NCBI RefSeq assembly: GCF_039645965.1
Contig: NZ_CP147917.1
Coordinates: 372,001 to 436,000, forward strand
Direction of reading: 5' to 3'
Source: Sulfurimonas sp. HSL3-2
Lineage (GTDB): Bacteria; Campylobacterota; Campylobacteria; Campylobacterales; Sulfurimonadaceae
DNA: 64,000 bases
The position numbers were made by a program, and so were the translations under genes. Position 1 is the stretch's first letter. Each line of letters opens with the position of its first letter. Shown piece after piece: positions 36,452-44,828 of this stretch. The notes below the pieces were generated by a model. The model did no database searches, was not told the origin of the DNA, and worked only from the letters and a program-made list of their open reading frames with translations.

Positions 36452-37708
36452 ATGATAGAGCGTCCGCAACTTCTTAACGGACGCGATTACCTTTACGCTT
36501 TTCTTCTTTTTGTTTTAATCTTTTTTATCTCACTCTCTATAGAGTATGTGGCATATAAAAAACTCTCCTCACAAGAAAGCGCGACTCTTACATGTACAGT
36601 TGTAAACCAGTATGAAAAGAGTAGAAACTCCCATAGTTACTATATTTTAAAACTTAACTGTGACGATACGTTGATATACACTTCTAAAGGACTTTATATC
36701 GGTGATATAGCCGGTAAAAGAATAGTCGCTCAGTTAGCACTGAACAGGCTTGATTTCCTGGGTTATCTAAAAGGGTTTTATGCAAAAAGCAAGATCTATC
36801 ATGTAGAAGAGATAGACGGTTTTAAAACAAGATTAAATTCTCTTATTTCATCGGAGCATGAAAATAAAGATATAGCGACTATCTATAAAGCGCTTTATAC
36901 CGCTTCACCTCAAGACAAAGAGCTGCGTCAAAAACTCTCATCACTCGGGATAAGCCATCTTATGGCGATAAGCGGGTTTCATCTTGGTGTACTGAGTGCT
37001 GTCTTGTTCTTTTTACTGGGATTGTTCTATAAAGCGCTGCAAAAAAGGTATTTTCCATATAGATCCGGTAACCGTGATCTTTTTATCATAGTCGCTCTGT
37101 TTCTGTTCTCATATGTCTGGTTCTTGGATTTTACGCCTTCGCTGCTTAGGTCGTTTACGATGCTCATAGTAGGATATTTTTTGTATGACAGAGGTCTGAA
37201 AGTGGTTTCGATGCAGACACTCTTTTTGACGGTACTGCTGCTTATAGCATTTATGCCGAAACTACTTTTTTCCATAGGCTTTTGGCTCTCTGTCAGCGGA
37301 GTATTTTATATATTTTTGTTTTTGATCCATCTGGAAGGGATGAAAAAGCTCTCTATCTTTTTGCTGTTACCTTTTTTTGTCTATCTGACAATGCTGCCAT
37401 TCTCTCTTTATATCTTCGGGACTTTTTCTCTGTGGCATCCGCTCTCAATTCTCTGGACGACACTCTTCACGCTTTTTTATCCGCTTAGCATCGTTTTACA
37501 TTTAGTAGGTTGTGGCGGGATTTTTGACGGATGGCTTTTGAAGTTACTCGCACTTGGAGGAAATCCGCAGACCTTACATGTAAGCGCTCTAGCCTTTTAC
37601 TTACATGGCGGCTTGTCACTCTTGGCTGTGAGATACCGGTTTTTCTTCTACGCTCTTACTCTTTACAGCTTTTTTATCTTGATATATGCGATGCAGAATG
37701 TAGCATAA
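36452..37708 (+). CDS. comEC: ComEC/Rec2 family DNA-uptake channel protein
   Basis: 418 aa (ATG at 36452; GTG at 36449, directly after the dnaB stop, is also possible). An N-terminal helix and OB-like domain are followed by the competence region LSSLGISHLMAISGFHLGVLS and about eight membrane helices. The C-terminal metallo-beta-lactamase-like domain of longer ComEC proteins is missing, as in other Campylobacterota. It transports single-stranded DNA across the inner membrane. Its last 93 nt run antiparallel to yihY. Contains one TTACATGTAAGC and one TTACATGTAC. Confidence 0.88.
   Translation: MIERPQLLNGRDYLYAFLLFVLIFFISLSIEYVAYKKLSSQESATLTCTVVNQYEKSRNSHSYYILKLNCDDTLIYTSKGLYIGDIAGKRIVAQLALNRLDFLGYLKGFYAKSKIYHVEEIDGFKTRLNSLISSEHENKDIATIYKALYTASPQDKELRQKLSSLGISHLMAISGFHLGVLSAVLFFLLGLFYKALQKRYFPYRSGNRDLFIIVALFLFSYVWFLDFTPSLLRSFTMLIVGYFLYDRGLKVVSMQTLFLTVLLLIAFMPKLLFSIGFWLSVSGVFYIFLFLIHLEGMKKLSIFLLLPFFVYLTMLPFSLYIFGTFSLWHPLSILWTTLFTLFYPLSIVLHLVGCGGIFDGWLLKLLALGGNPQTLHVSALAFYLHGGLSLLAVRYRFFFYALTLYSFFILIYAMQNVA
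37574..37583. repeat. TTACATGTAA palindrome, copy 7
   Basis: In comEC, extended to TTACATGTAAGC on +; read as Leu-His-Val-Ser. It lies 33 bp outside the overlap with yihY. Confidence 0.9.
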
Positions 37709-38479
37709 CTTCATCCCGTAGATGAAGATGATCCAAGAGATATAGATCCATAAAAACAGGAATATCACCATCGCAAACGAGCCGTACATCGTCGCGTAGG
37801 TCTTGTTATAGACGACATAGTAGATAAACGATGACTTGGCGATAGAGAAGATACTCGATGTAATAAATGACGCTATAAGAGAAGCTTTCGGCTCTATCTT
37901 GATGTTGGCTGCTATCTGATAGATAAGAAAAAAGAGCGCCCACACGATGAGGTAGGGAAATATCTTGATGATATTTATCCAGCCTGAAAGAATGCTCTCA
38001 TCGACAATGAGTGAAAGTTTGCCTGAGATGTAAAAAGAGACGCCCAGTGCAATAGGTGTCAGTGTGATAAGCGTCCAGTAGGTCGTCACAGATTCCCAGA
38101 CTGTTCTTTTTTGCGCATGAAAGATGCGGTTTACGATGTACTCGAAGTTTTGAAAAAAGAGCATCGAAGCGATGATGACACTGGCAAAACCGATCACTCC
38201 CATCTTCACGGAGTTCTTTAAAAAGCCGTCGATATAACCCATAATAGCCTGAGAGTTTACCGGCATAAGATTTGAAAATATAAATGTCTTTATGGTCTCG
38301 TAATGTTCACTGAAACTCGGAAGCGAAGTGATAAGCGTCATCACGATCATCAAAAGAGGGATGATGGTAAAGATGGTGTAAAAACTTAGACTCGCGGCAA
38401 AAAGAGTAAGCTCTTTATCTATAAAACCAAGTATGAATTTCTTTGTCTCATGGATGAGATGTTTTGTTTGTCTGTTCAT
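37616..38479 (-). CDS. YihY/BrkB family inner-membrane protein
   Basis: About 287 aa with six predicted membrane helices. FAASLSFYTIFTIIPLL is the conserved entry motif of this family (formerly and wrongly called ribonuclease BN). The function is unknown; transport has been suggested. The start is the ATG that overlaps the arsR stop (ATGA), so it is translated with arsR. The C-terminal 30 or so residues are polar and are encoded opposite the end of comEC. Confidence 0.85.
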   Translation of the reverse strand: MNRQTKHLIHETKKFILGFIDKELTLFAASLSFYTIFTIIPLLMIVMTLITSLPSFSEHYETIKTFIFSNLMPVNSQAIMGYIDGFLKNSVKMGVIGFASVIIASMLFFQNFEYIVNRIFHAQKRTVWESVTTYWTLITLTPIALGVSFYISGKLSLIVDESILSGWINIIKIFPYLIVWALFFLIYQIAANIKIEPKASLIASFITSSIFSIAKSSFIYYVVYNKTYATMYGSFAMVIFLFLWIYISWIIFIYGMKLCYILHRIYQDKKAVKSKSVEEKPVSHSQE

Positions 38480-38805
38480 TTTATGCCGCACCCGTTTTCA
38501 TTTGATGAACACTTGATAAATTTCGGCAGTTTAATATCGAGTGTTTTGATCTCTGCAAGAGCTTCCGCTCTGAATTTGTCAAGCGGAGTCCTAATAGAGT
38601 AGTAGGCCCATGTCCCGCGTCTGTCGACTCTTAAAAAGCCTGCGTCTTTTAGTATCTTTAGATGACGTGAGAGACGTGACTGTATCATCTCAAACGACTC
38701 TTGCAGGTCACATACACACATCGCTCCGTTTTCATCTATAAAACGAAGCAGTTTTACTCTTGTCTCATCATTGAGTGCCGATACCGTAGTTAAAAAAATT
38801 TCCAT
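38476..38805 (-). CDS. arsR: ArsR-family metalloregulator (arsenic-type)
   Basis: 109 aa. Winged helix with the metal-binding CVCDL (Cys30, Cys32) at the start of the recognition region, the arsenite/antimonite pattern, and SRLSRHLKILKDAGFL as the DNA-reading helix. The tail adds two more Cys (KCSSNENGCG). It represses DNA binding targets until As(III) binds. It is transcribed away from arsB and is coupled to yihY. There is no ribosome site before the ATG. Confidence 0.92.
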   Translation of the reverse strand: MEIFLTTVSALNDETRVKLLRFIDENGAMCVCDLQESFEMIQSRLSRHLKILKDAGFLRVDRRGTWAYYSIRTPLDKFRAEALAEIKTLDIKLPKFIKCSSNENGCGIK

Positions 38806-38810
38806 GGAAA

Positions 38811-38816
38811 ATTATA
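38811..38816 (-). promoter_or_regulatory. -10 box of arsR (predicted leaderless start)
   Basis: On the - strand TGCTATAAT, an extended -10, ends 5 nt before the arsR ATG (38805). Confidence 0.6.
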
Positions 38817-38831
38817 GCACAGATTTTAAAT

Positions 38832-38847
38832 ATCAAGATATATTGAT
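38832..38847. promoter_or_regulatory. Candidate ArsR operator
   Basis: ATCAA-N6-TTGAT, a perfect 5-bp dyad between the divergent arsR and arsB-side genes. It overlaps the -35 of the rightward promoter and lies just upstream of the arsR -10. The half-sites resemble those described for other ArsR repressors. Confidence 0.6.
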
Positions 38848-38871
38848 TTATTGATGAAAAGATGGTATAGT
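38843..38871 (+). promoter_or_regulatory. Promoter of the small Cys protein and arsB
   Basis: TTGATT (38843-38848), 17 nt, TATAGT (38866-38871). The -35 shares bases with the ATCAA-N6-TTGAT dyad. Confidence 0.6.
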
Positions 38872-38899
38872 TTTACATATAGAAGATAAAGGATAAGAT

Positions 38900-39166
38900 A
38901 TGCAAAAAACAGTAAACAGTCTAAAAGACGGTGTAAACATCTCATTTACGGGTGAAGTGAAAAAAGAAAATATTGTTGCTATGGTACAAAACTGCCAGAC
39001 AGGAAAATGTGACTGTATGAGCGATGAGACAAAAAAGAAGATCAAAAATATGGAAGTCTCGGGCACTGACGGAGAAGTAAATCTCAAACTAAGCGGAGAG
39101 ATAAAAAAAGAGGAGATCGAAGCGGCTTTGGCAAAATCGACAGTCGTTAACTCACAATGCTGTTAG
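38900..39166 (+). CDS. Small Cys-containing protein with internal duplication, in the ars locus
   Basis: 88 aa, no signal peptide. Two repeats 48 residues apart: VNISFTGEVKKENI (12-25) and VNLKLSGEIKKEEI (60-73). Cys at 32, 37 and 39 (CQTGKCDC) and a C-terminal Cys87-Cys88. This Cys pattern could bind As(III) or another soft metal. AAGGATAAG precedes the ATG. The gene overlaps arsB by 10 nt and shares its promoter, so a role in arsenic handling (chaperone or sensor) is inferred. I do not recognise the family. Confidence 0.75.
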   Translation: MQKTVNSLKDGVNISFTGEVKKENIVAMVQNCQTGKCDCMSDETKKKIKNMEVSGTDGEVNLKLSGEIKKEEIEAALAKSTVVNSQCC

Positions 39167-40419
39167 CAAGCACTCTTTTTTTAATAACGCTTGTCTTTAT
39201 CATCTGGCAGCCTAGAGGGCTTCAGATAGGCACGACTGCGGTTGTCGGAGCACTTGTAAGTGTGCTGCTAGGCGTCGTCAGTTATACGGATGTTTTAGTC
39301 GTGACTAACATCGTTTGGGACGCGACTTTGGCGTTTATAGGCATCATAATCTTGTCAATGGTGCTTGACGAGATAGGATTCTTTGAATACGCAGCACTTA
39401 AGATGGCACGTTTAAGTAGAGGAAACGGTAACTTGATGTTTGTCTACATTCTGCTTTTAGGAGCTGTAGTAGCGGCATTTTTTGCCAATGACGGAGCGGC
39501 ACTTATCCTTACCCCGATCCTTTTGGCAAAGATGAAACATCTAAAGATGAAACCCGTGCCCGTATTTGCCTTTTTGATGGCAGGCGGGTTCATCGGGGAC
39601 AGTGCTTCAAATCCTTTGGTGATCTCCAACCTTACAAACATCGTCACGGCCGGATATTTTCATATCGGATTTAGCGAGTATGCCAAAAACATGTTCCTGC
39701 CGAACTTACTGAGTATCGTTGCTTCCATTGCTGTATTATGGATCTATTTTAGAAAAGATATACCAAGCCGTATCGATATCTCTACACTTGCTGAGCCTCG
39801 TTCGGTCATAAAGAACATGACTATGTTCAAGCTCTCATGGTTCTTTTTGGCATTTTTAATGGTCGGGTATTTTATAGGTGACAGATATCATCTGCCGGTT
39901 TCACTTTTTGCACTCGGCGGAGCGATACTGTTTTTGCTTATTGCCAACCATTATAAAGCCGTAAAACCTCTAATGACCATCCGAGCTGCACCTTGGCAGG
40001 TCGTATGGTTTTCCATAGGGCTTTACGTAGTTGTCTACGGGCTTAAAAACGCGGGTATTACGGATATCATCGCTTCATGGATAAGCGAACTTATGAAACA
40101 CGGAGATACGGTTGCCATCATAGGAACGGGATTCTTATCGGCTATCATCAGCTCGATCATGAACAACATGCCGACCATTATGCTTATGGATATCTCTATA
40201 AACCAAGTGGGATACGCAGGTAACGAAGCTCTTGCCTATGCAAATATCTTAGGCTCTAACCTCGGACCGAAGATGACGCCTATAGGATCGTTAGCGACAC
40301 TGTTATGGTTACATGTACTTGCGCAAAAAGGGGTTAAGATAGGGTGGGGTGAATACATGAAAGTAGGTCTTGTGATCACTCCTCCGGTACTTTTAACGGC
40401 ACTTCTTGGACTTATCTGA
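39157..40419 (+). CDS. arsB: ArsB-type arsenite efflux permease
   Basis: 420 aa with about 11-12 membrane helices. ArsB/NhaD-superfamily segments include FFANDGAALILTPILLA, GFIGDSASNPLVISNLTNIV and SSIMNNMPTIMLM. ArsB exports arsenite or antimonite in exchange for protons. The start lies inside the small Cys gene. No arsC reductase is seen in the window. One TTACATGTAC variant lies near the 3' end, read as Leu-His-Val-Leu. Confidence 0.93.
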   Translation: MLLASTLFLITLVFIIWQPRGLQIGTTAVVGALVSVLLGVVSYTDVLVVTNIVWDATLAFIGIIILSMVLDEIGFFEYAALKMARLSRGNGNLMFVYILLLGAVVAAFFANDGAALILTPILLAKMKHLKMKPVPVFAFLMAGGFIGDSASNPLVISNLTNIVTAGYFHIGFSEYAKNMFLPNLLSIVASIAVLWIYFRKDIPSRIDISTLAEPRSVIKNMTMFKLSWFFLAFLMVGYFIGDRYHLPVSLFALGGAILFLLIANHYKAVKPLMTIRAAPWQVVWFSIGLYVVVYGLKNAGITDIIASWISELMKHGDTVAIIGTGFLSAIISSIMNNMPTIMLMDISINQVGYAGNEALAYANILGSNLGPKMTPIGSLATLLWLHVLAQKGVKIGWGEYMKVGLVITPPVLLTALLGLI

Positions 40420-40945
40420 TCTGTGATGCGAAGAGTGCTACTAAAAGATAGAGCATAGTAGTGGCTATATCTTTTACTCCGTTGATGGTTTTTAACGGCG
40501 TGAAAGATGCCAATACCCCAAAAAAAGCGGAGAGAATAACCGCACTTATAAGAGGCTGTGTAAGCGTTACATGTAAGCCGATAAACTGACATACCAGACT
40601 TACAAAAAAACTAAGCAGCAGGATAAACCAATAGCGTTTTGGACCGATACTGCAAGAGCATCCTATACCGGAACCCTTTAGCAGGTTTTTAAGATCCAAG
40701 TCAGTAAAAGTGAGAAAGATCATCGCCGGAAGCAGATTGTTTCTCACTATTTTATAGATCCTCTCCATCTCCTGCGTATCTCCAAAGACTCCCAGATATG
40801 ACAGTAAAGCCGTAGTCGCAAATATAAAGAGAACGATTGTGATATGTGATGAAAAAACTTTAAAACTGCTTGTTTGTTTCATATACCCGAAAAAGGTACC
40901 GATTATAGCAATAATTAACAGATATAATAGAGAAGATGTTATCAT
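40412..40945 (-). CDS. Membrane protein, possibly half-length DUF819-like
   Basis: About 177 aa from the ATG at 40945, five or six membrane helices. The segment NNLLPAMIFLTFTDLDLKNLLKG resembles the DUF819 pattern of a Pro-containing helix followed by a basic DLRxxL loop; the C-terminal GVKDIATTMLYLLVALFASQI is also similar. It is about half the DUF819 length, so this is a weak assignment. It overlaps arsB by 8 bp, convergent. Confidence 0.6.
   Translation of the reverse strand: MITSSLLYLLIIAIIGTFFGYMKQTSSFKVFSSHITIVLFIFATTALLSYLGVFGDTQEMERIYKIVRNNLLPAMIFLTFTDLDLKNLLKGSGIGCSCSIGPKRYWFILLLSFFVSLVCQFIGLHVTLTQPLISAVILSAFFGVLASFTPLKTINGVKDIATTMLYLLVALFASQIR
40567..40576. repeat. TTACATGTAA palindrome, copy 8
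   Basis: In the DUF819-like gene, extended by GC on +. On the coding strand it is read as Gly-Leu-His-Val. Confidence 0.9.
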
Positions 40946-40951
40946 AGTCAA

Positions 40952-40957
40952 ATTGTA
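40952..40957 (-). promoter_or_regulatory. -10 box 6 nt before ATG (predicted leaderless start)
   Basis: On the - strand TGCTACAAT, then TTGACT, then the ATG at 40945; no ribosome site. Confidence 0.5.
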
Positions 40958-40975
40958 GCATAAGCTTGAATGTGA

Positions 40976-40981
40976 GATAAT
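40976..40981 (+). promoter_or_regulatory. -10-like box 6 nt before ATG (predicted leaderless start)
   Basis: GATAAT, then AATCCT, then the ATG at 40988. Divergent from the preceding leaderless candidate. Confidence 0.45.
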
Positions 40982-40987
40982 AATCCT

Positions 40988-41296
40988 ATGTTTTATAATC
41001 TGGAATTTTCTTTTTGGTATCTGTTTTTAGGAGGGATCCTGACATATATGGTGTGGGGATTCATAGTCGCTTTTGAGGTCATACTCGGTATGAGCGGTTC
41101 AAAAATAGCGCTGAAGTGGATAAAAAAACACCATACTTACAAGATGCTCTATAATGAGGTCAAAGCTTTTTACCCGATGCTTCTTGTCGGATATCTGTTT
41201 TTAGAGATCATTCCTCATTATATCTTCAAGGCAGATCCCTTGGTCAAGTTTGATCTAGACAAGTTATTTAAGGAATTGTATGATAAAAATGATTGA
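40988..41296 (+). CDS. Small membrane protein, unknown
   Basis: 102 aa. Helix at about residues 8-32 and a second at about 60-77, separated by a basic loop; Asp/Lys-rich tail. No known domain. It overlaps the next gene by 17 nt, so the two are probably one operon with the DnaQ-like gene. Confidence 0.65.
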   Translation: MFYNLEFSFWYLFLGGILTYMVWGFIVAFEVILGMSGSKIALKWIKKHHTYKMLYNEVKAFYPMLLVGYLFLEIIPHYIFKADPLVKFDLDKLFKELYDKND

Positions 41297-41672
41297 AAAA
41301 CAGCATCTTATAAAAGAACCGCTGGAAAAAGATGCCCAAAAACTCGCACAATCTATATACAGTACCTATATCGTCAATGAAAAAGATCCTTACATGTACA
41401 TATCTTTAGAAAAACTATATAATCTGTTTAATCTTGATAAGAGTCCGGCCTCTTTAGATAGAATCAATGAGATATTTATGGATCTTACAGAACCCATAGC
41501 TGTAAAAGATTTTGAGTACGAAGGGAAAAAATATCCTGAGAAGATACTCACTTTTTGTACTTTTACCGAAGTTGAAAAAGACGGCGACGGACATATGGAG
41601 ATAGAATTAAACGAGATGTATCTTCATGCATTGAAATACTATATGATAGATCCTTTTTTAGAAGTGAAATAA
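41280..41672 (+). CDS. Soluble protein of unknown function upstream of a DnaQ-like exonuclease
   Basis: 130 aa. ATG at 41280 is chosen because AAGGA lies 5 nt upstream; ATG at 41289 is too far from it. The helix-rich sequence has a possible winged-helix-like middle (residues 35-80) but no signature I can name. It shares one base with the next start (TAATG). One TTACATGTAC variant is at 41390. Confidence 0.65.
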   Translation: MIKMIEKQHLIKEPLEKDAQKLAQSIYSTYIVNEKDPYMYISLEKLYNLFNLDKSPASLDRINEIFMDLTEPIAVKDFEYEGKKYPEKILTFCTFTEVEKDGDGHMEIELNEMYLHALKYYMIDPFLEVK

Positions 41673-42412
41673 TGGCAAAATATATAATTTTAGACACAGA
41701 GACAACAGGTGCGGGCGAAAATGACCGTATTATTCAGCTTGGATATATGGTTTTAGGTAACGGTGATATAGAGGTCCAAAACGAGTTCTGTTCATCAGAA
41801 GTCCCGATCTCTTTTGGGGCTATGGAAGTCCATCATATCACTCCTGATATGATAGTAGACAAGCCAGCATGTAATGAGACAACGGCCTACAAGAGGCTGC
41901 TTGAACTCAACACAGAAGATAACTACATCATCATCCATAATGCTCCCTTTGATATAGGTATGCTTGAAAAAGAGGGGTTTTCTTTAAACATGAAACTCAT
42001 CGATACTCTGAGATGTGCAAAACATGTGTATGAGGATGAAGAAGCGCATAGACTTCAATACTTTCGTTATAAGATGGGACTTTACAAAGAAGAGGAAGCC
42101 GAAGCAAAAAAACTCGGGATCGAGGTCAAAGCTCATGATGCCATAGGTGACGTACTTACGTTGAAGCTGTTTTTGAGCGAACTGAGAAAGTCTGTACAAG
42201 AGAAGTTTATCGGTGAAAACCCTGTTGAGAAGATGGTCTCTTTGACGAAGGAACCTATCTTTATAAAAACATTTAGATTCGGAAAGTACAAGGGCAGAGA
42301 GTTAGCCGCTGTCGCCTTGGAAGATGCAGGATATCTAAGATGGATGCTGAAATCTATGGACCCGCTTGATCCTGACTTGAGATACTCGATAGAAAAAGTG
42401 CTGGTCAACTAA
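41672..42412 (+). CDS. DnaQ-like DEDDh 3'-5' exonuclease with C-terminal FGKYKG domain
   Basis: 246 aa. Exo I is ILDTETTGAGE (Asp/Glu pair), Exo II is IIHNAPFDIGML and Exo III is HDAIGDV (His and last Asp), so all DEDDh catalytic residues are present. Residues 200-246 form a second small domain, FGKYKGRELAAVALEDAGYLRWMLKS, found fused to exonucleases and helicases. It may be a proofreading or repair nuclease; it is not attached to a polymerase gene. Coupled to the unknown gene upstream. Confidence 0.88.
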   Translation: MAKYIILDTETTGAGENDRIIQLGYMVLGNGDIEVQNEFCSSEVPISFGAMEVHHITPDMIVDKPACNETTAYKRLLELNTEDNYIIIHNAPFDIGMLEKEGFSLNMKLIDTLRCAKHVYEDEEAHRLQYFRYKMGLYKEEEAEAKKLGIEVKAHDAIGDVLTLKLFLSELRKSVQEKFIGENPVEKMVSLTKEPIFIKTFRFGKYKGRELAAVALEDAGYLRWMLKSMDPLDPDLRYSIEKVLVN

Positions 42413-42489
42413 AGCGCTTGTAATATCGACTCAAAACACTGTTTTACAATTATGTAAAAAATTCAAATTTATTTTTTATATTTTACTAC

Positions 42490-42495
42490 TATAAT
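42490..42495 (+). promoter_or_regulatory. -10 box 6 nt before ATG (predicted leaderless start)
   Basis: TATAAT, then TATCCT, then the ATG at 42502; no Shine-Dalgarno. Confidence 0.55.
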
Positions 42496-42501
42496 TATCC
42501 T

Positions 42502-43842
42502 ATGAAACTAGATGATCTAAAAAATAAAACTATTTTACTATTTGGTAAGCCGAGAGCCTTTAATCAAGAGGAGTTCGCATATCAGCTTCAAACTCTAAAC
42601 GTTGCTCTGGCAGAGGGATACAGTGATGATGTCTCATACATCGTAGAGGGCAGGCTTATCACTCCGTATGAGCAAAACGAACTGGACAGACTCTATGAAG
42701 AGGGAGTCAGAGACAAGTTCGCAGAGATTGACGAGTTGGAAAAGACCATTATTGAAAATATTGATGCCGATTCGCTGTTGATGAGTCTAAAACTCTCCCG
42801 CGACAGAGACAGACTTCTCTCATATATTAAAAATTCCAAAGTAAGCAACACTCTTTTTTTAAAACTGATAAAACTTTACGACTGGCAAAATGAGGGATTT
42901 TTTGAAAATGATGAGAACCGTGACGTCACCGCTGCACTGATATCGAGATTTTACGAGAACATAGAGAGAAATCATAATGTCCAGTATGCGACGCTGGGAC
43001 TTATGCATCTGGTAGAACAGACTAAAGATGAAAGCCTCATAGAGGCTATAAGCATGCTTTCTCCGATAAAAAACGGCTTTTCAAACTCCTCTTTATATCC
43101 CATTATTTTGGAAATAGCAAAGAATAATGCAACTCCAAACTCTGTTTTAAAGATGCTGCTGAAAAACGGGAATCTGGAGATCAAAAAGATCATAGCCTCA
43201 AAAGATGATCTGGATAAAAATGTGCAAAATATGCTGTTTACTCTTAATGAGGATGAGGTAAATATATCGTTGTGTAAAAATCCGAGTCTTGATGTAGATC
43301 TGGCAAAACAGCTGCAAGAGAGCTATCCTGATATTATCGCAGAAAACATCACACTCGATGATAATTTTTTTGAGTATTTTTTACAGGTCTCTCCTAAGCA
43401 TCTGGCAAAAAACAAAACTTTGACTAAACAGATGCAAGGCAGGCTTTTGTCACTAAGTGACAAAGAGGTAACTGCGTCTTTAGCGACGAATTCAAATATC
43501 GATGAGAATATCGCTGATGAGATATTGCTTCTGGGTGACGGTGAGATCAATCTCTCACTCTTCTCAAACGAGATGGTAAAAGAGGAGAATCTAAGAGAGG
43601 CTTACCTGCATGAAAAGAACTACCTTTCTCTTGCAGGAAACTCGAAGACACCTGAGGATATTTTACGAAAGCTGGCGTATGAAGGGGATATAGAGATCAT
43701 TAAAGCCTTATGTAAAAACCCTTCGACTCCCGTAGATCTTCTGTACGAGTTCAGACTCGATCAAAGACTCGAGCGCTTAGTGAGCCAGAATGAAGCATTT
43801 ACAAATCATATAAAAACAGAGAACATAGGATGGAAAGATTGA
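42502..43842 (+). CDS. BRCT-like N-terminus plus LRV-type helical repeat protein
   Basis: 446 aa, soluble. Residues 8-70 (KTILLFGKPRAFNQEEF to SYIVEGRL) resemble a BRCT fold as in DNA ligases and RFC1. From about 200 to the end are repeats of 25-35 residues of leucine-rich-variant type, clearest in LAGNSKTPEDILRKLAYEGD and ALCKNPSTPVDLLYEF. Such repeats usually mediate protein contacts. It overlaps the MoxR ATPase gene by 13 nt and starts the operon. Suggested role: adaptor or substrate-recognition subunit of the MoxR-VWA pair. Confidence 0.75.
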   Translation: MKLDDLKNKTILLFGKPRAFNQEEFAYQLQTLNVALAEGYSDDVSYIVEGRLITPYEQNELDRLYEEGVRDKFAEIDELEKTIIENIDADSLLMSLKLSRDRDRLLSYIKNSKVSNTLFLKLIKLYDWQNEGFFENDENRDVTAALISRFYENIERNHNVQYATLGLMHLVEQTKDESLIEAISMLSPIKNGFSNSSLYPIILEIAKNNATPNSVLKMLLKNGNLEIKKIIASKDDLDKNVQNMLFTLNEDEVNISLCKNPSLDVDLAKQLQESYPDIIAENITLDDNFFEYFLQVSPKHLAKNKTLTKQMQGRLLSLSDKEVTASLATNSNIDENIADEILLLGDGEINLSLFSNEMVKEENLREAYLHEKNYLSLAGNSKTPEDILRKLAYEGDIEIIKALCKNPSTPVDLLYEFRLDQRLERLVSQNEAFTNHIKTENIGWKD

Positions 43843-44828
43843 AAGCAAGCGAGATAAAAAGTTCCATAGAAGCGATGGTAGAGCAGAAGATACCGACATT
43901 TCTCTGGGGTGCACCGGGGATCGGAAAATCATCTATCATAAGACAGATCGCCGAGCAAAGCGGTATAGGTTTTATAGACCTGCGTCTCTCTTTGATGGAT
44001 CCTACAGATCTAAAGGGGATCCCGTTTTACGATAAGCATGAACACTCAGCCGTATGGGCGGCTCCTTCGTTCTTGCCAAAAGAGGGGGAGGGGATACTTT
44101 TTTTGGATGAACTCAACTCCGCACCTCCTGCGGTTCAGGCCTCCGCATATCAGCTGATATTAGACAGAAAGGTAGGTGAGTATGAGCTTCCATCAGACTG
44201 GGCTATCGTGGCTGCGGGAAACAGAGAGAGCGACAGAGGTGTAGTATATCGGATGCCCTCACCCCTTGCAAACCGCTTTGTGCATCTAGAGATGGATGTC
44301 GATGTGGATGACTATAAAGAATGGGCGTTTAAAAGCGGTATCGATGAACGCATCATCGCATATATCGGGTATAAAAACGAGAACCTTTTTACATTCGATG
44401 CGACAAAAAACGAGAAAAGTTTTGCAACACCGAGAAGCTGGGAGTTCGTGGATAAGGTGATAAAATCATCAATGAACGAAAAACTGCTTTTAGGCAGTGT
44501 CGGCGGAGCGGTCGGACATGATATTGCAGTGGATTTTTTGAGTTTTTGCAAAGTCGCGGACAGACTGCCGAACATCGAGGCGATACTTGCCTCGGGTGAG
44601 GGCGAGTACCCAAGTGATGTGGATGTACTTTACGCTCTGAGTGCAGGACTCGTCTCAAAGACTTTGCAAAATGAGGAGCACGTAGACAATCTTCTTCGTT
44701 ATACTTTAGAACTGCAAAGCGAGTTTGCAGTTATGATAGTTCAGGAATTGCAGCGCTACGGTGTCAGAATGGAGCACTCTCCGGAGTTTACAAACTGGGT
44801 ACGAAAGTTTAGTTACCTCCTCTCATGA
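43830..44828 (+). CDS. MoxR-family AAA+ ATPase
   Basis: 332 aa. Walker A GAPGIGKS (27-34), Walker B GILFLDELN about residue 90, sensor-1 Asn in AAGNRESD and an arginine-finger region in PLANRFVHLE. MoxR ATPases work with VWA proteins to mature or remodel enzyme complexes. The VWA partner follows with a 4-nt overlap, and the repeat protein precedes with a 13-nt overlap, so all three are co-translated. Confidence 0.92.
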   Translation: MERLKASEIKSSIEAMVEQKIPTFLWGAPGIGKSSIIRQIAEQSGIGFIDLRLSLMDPTDLKGIPFYDKHEHSAVWAAPSFLPKEGEGILFLDELNSAPPAVQASAYQLILDRKVGEYELPSDWAIVAAGNRESDRGVVYRMPSPLANRFVHLEMDVDVDDYKEWAFKSGIDERIIAYIGYKNENLFTFDATKNEKSFATPRSWEFVDKVIKSSMNEKLLLGSVGGAVGHDIAVDFLSFCKVADRLPNIEAILASGEGEYPSDVDVLYALSAGLVSKTLQNEEHVDNLLRYTLELQSEFAVMIVQELQRYGVRMEHSPEFTNWVRKFSYLLS

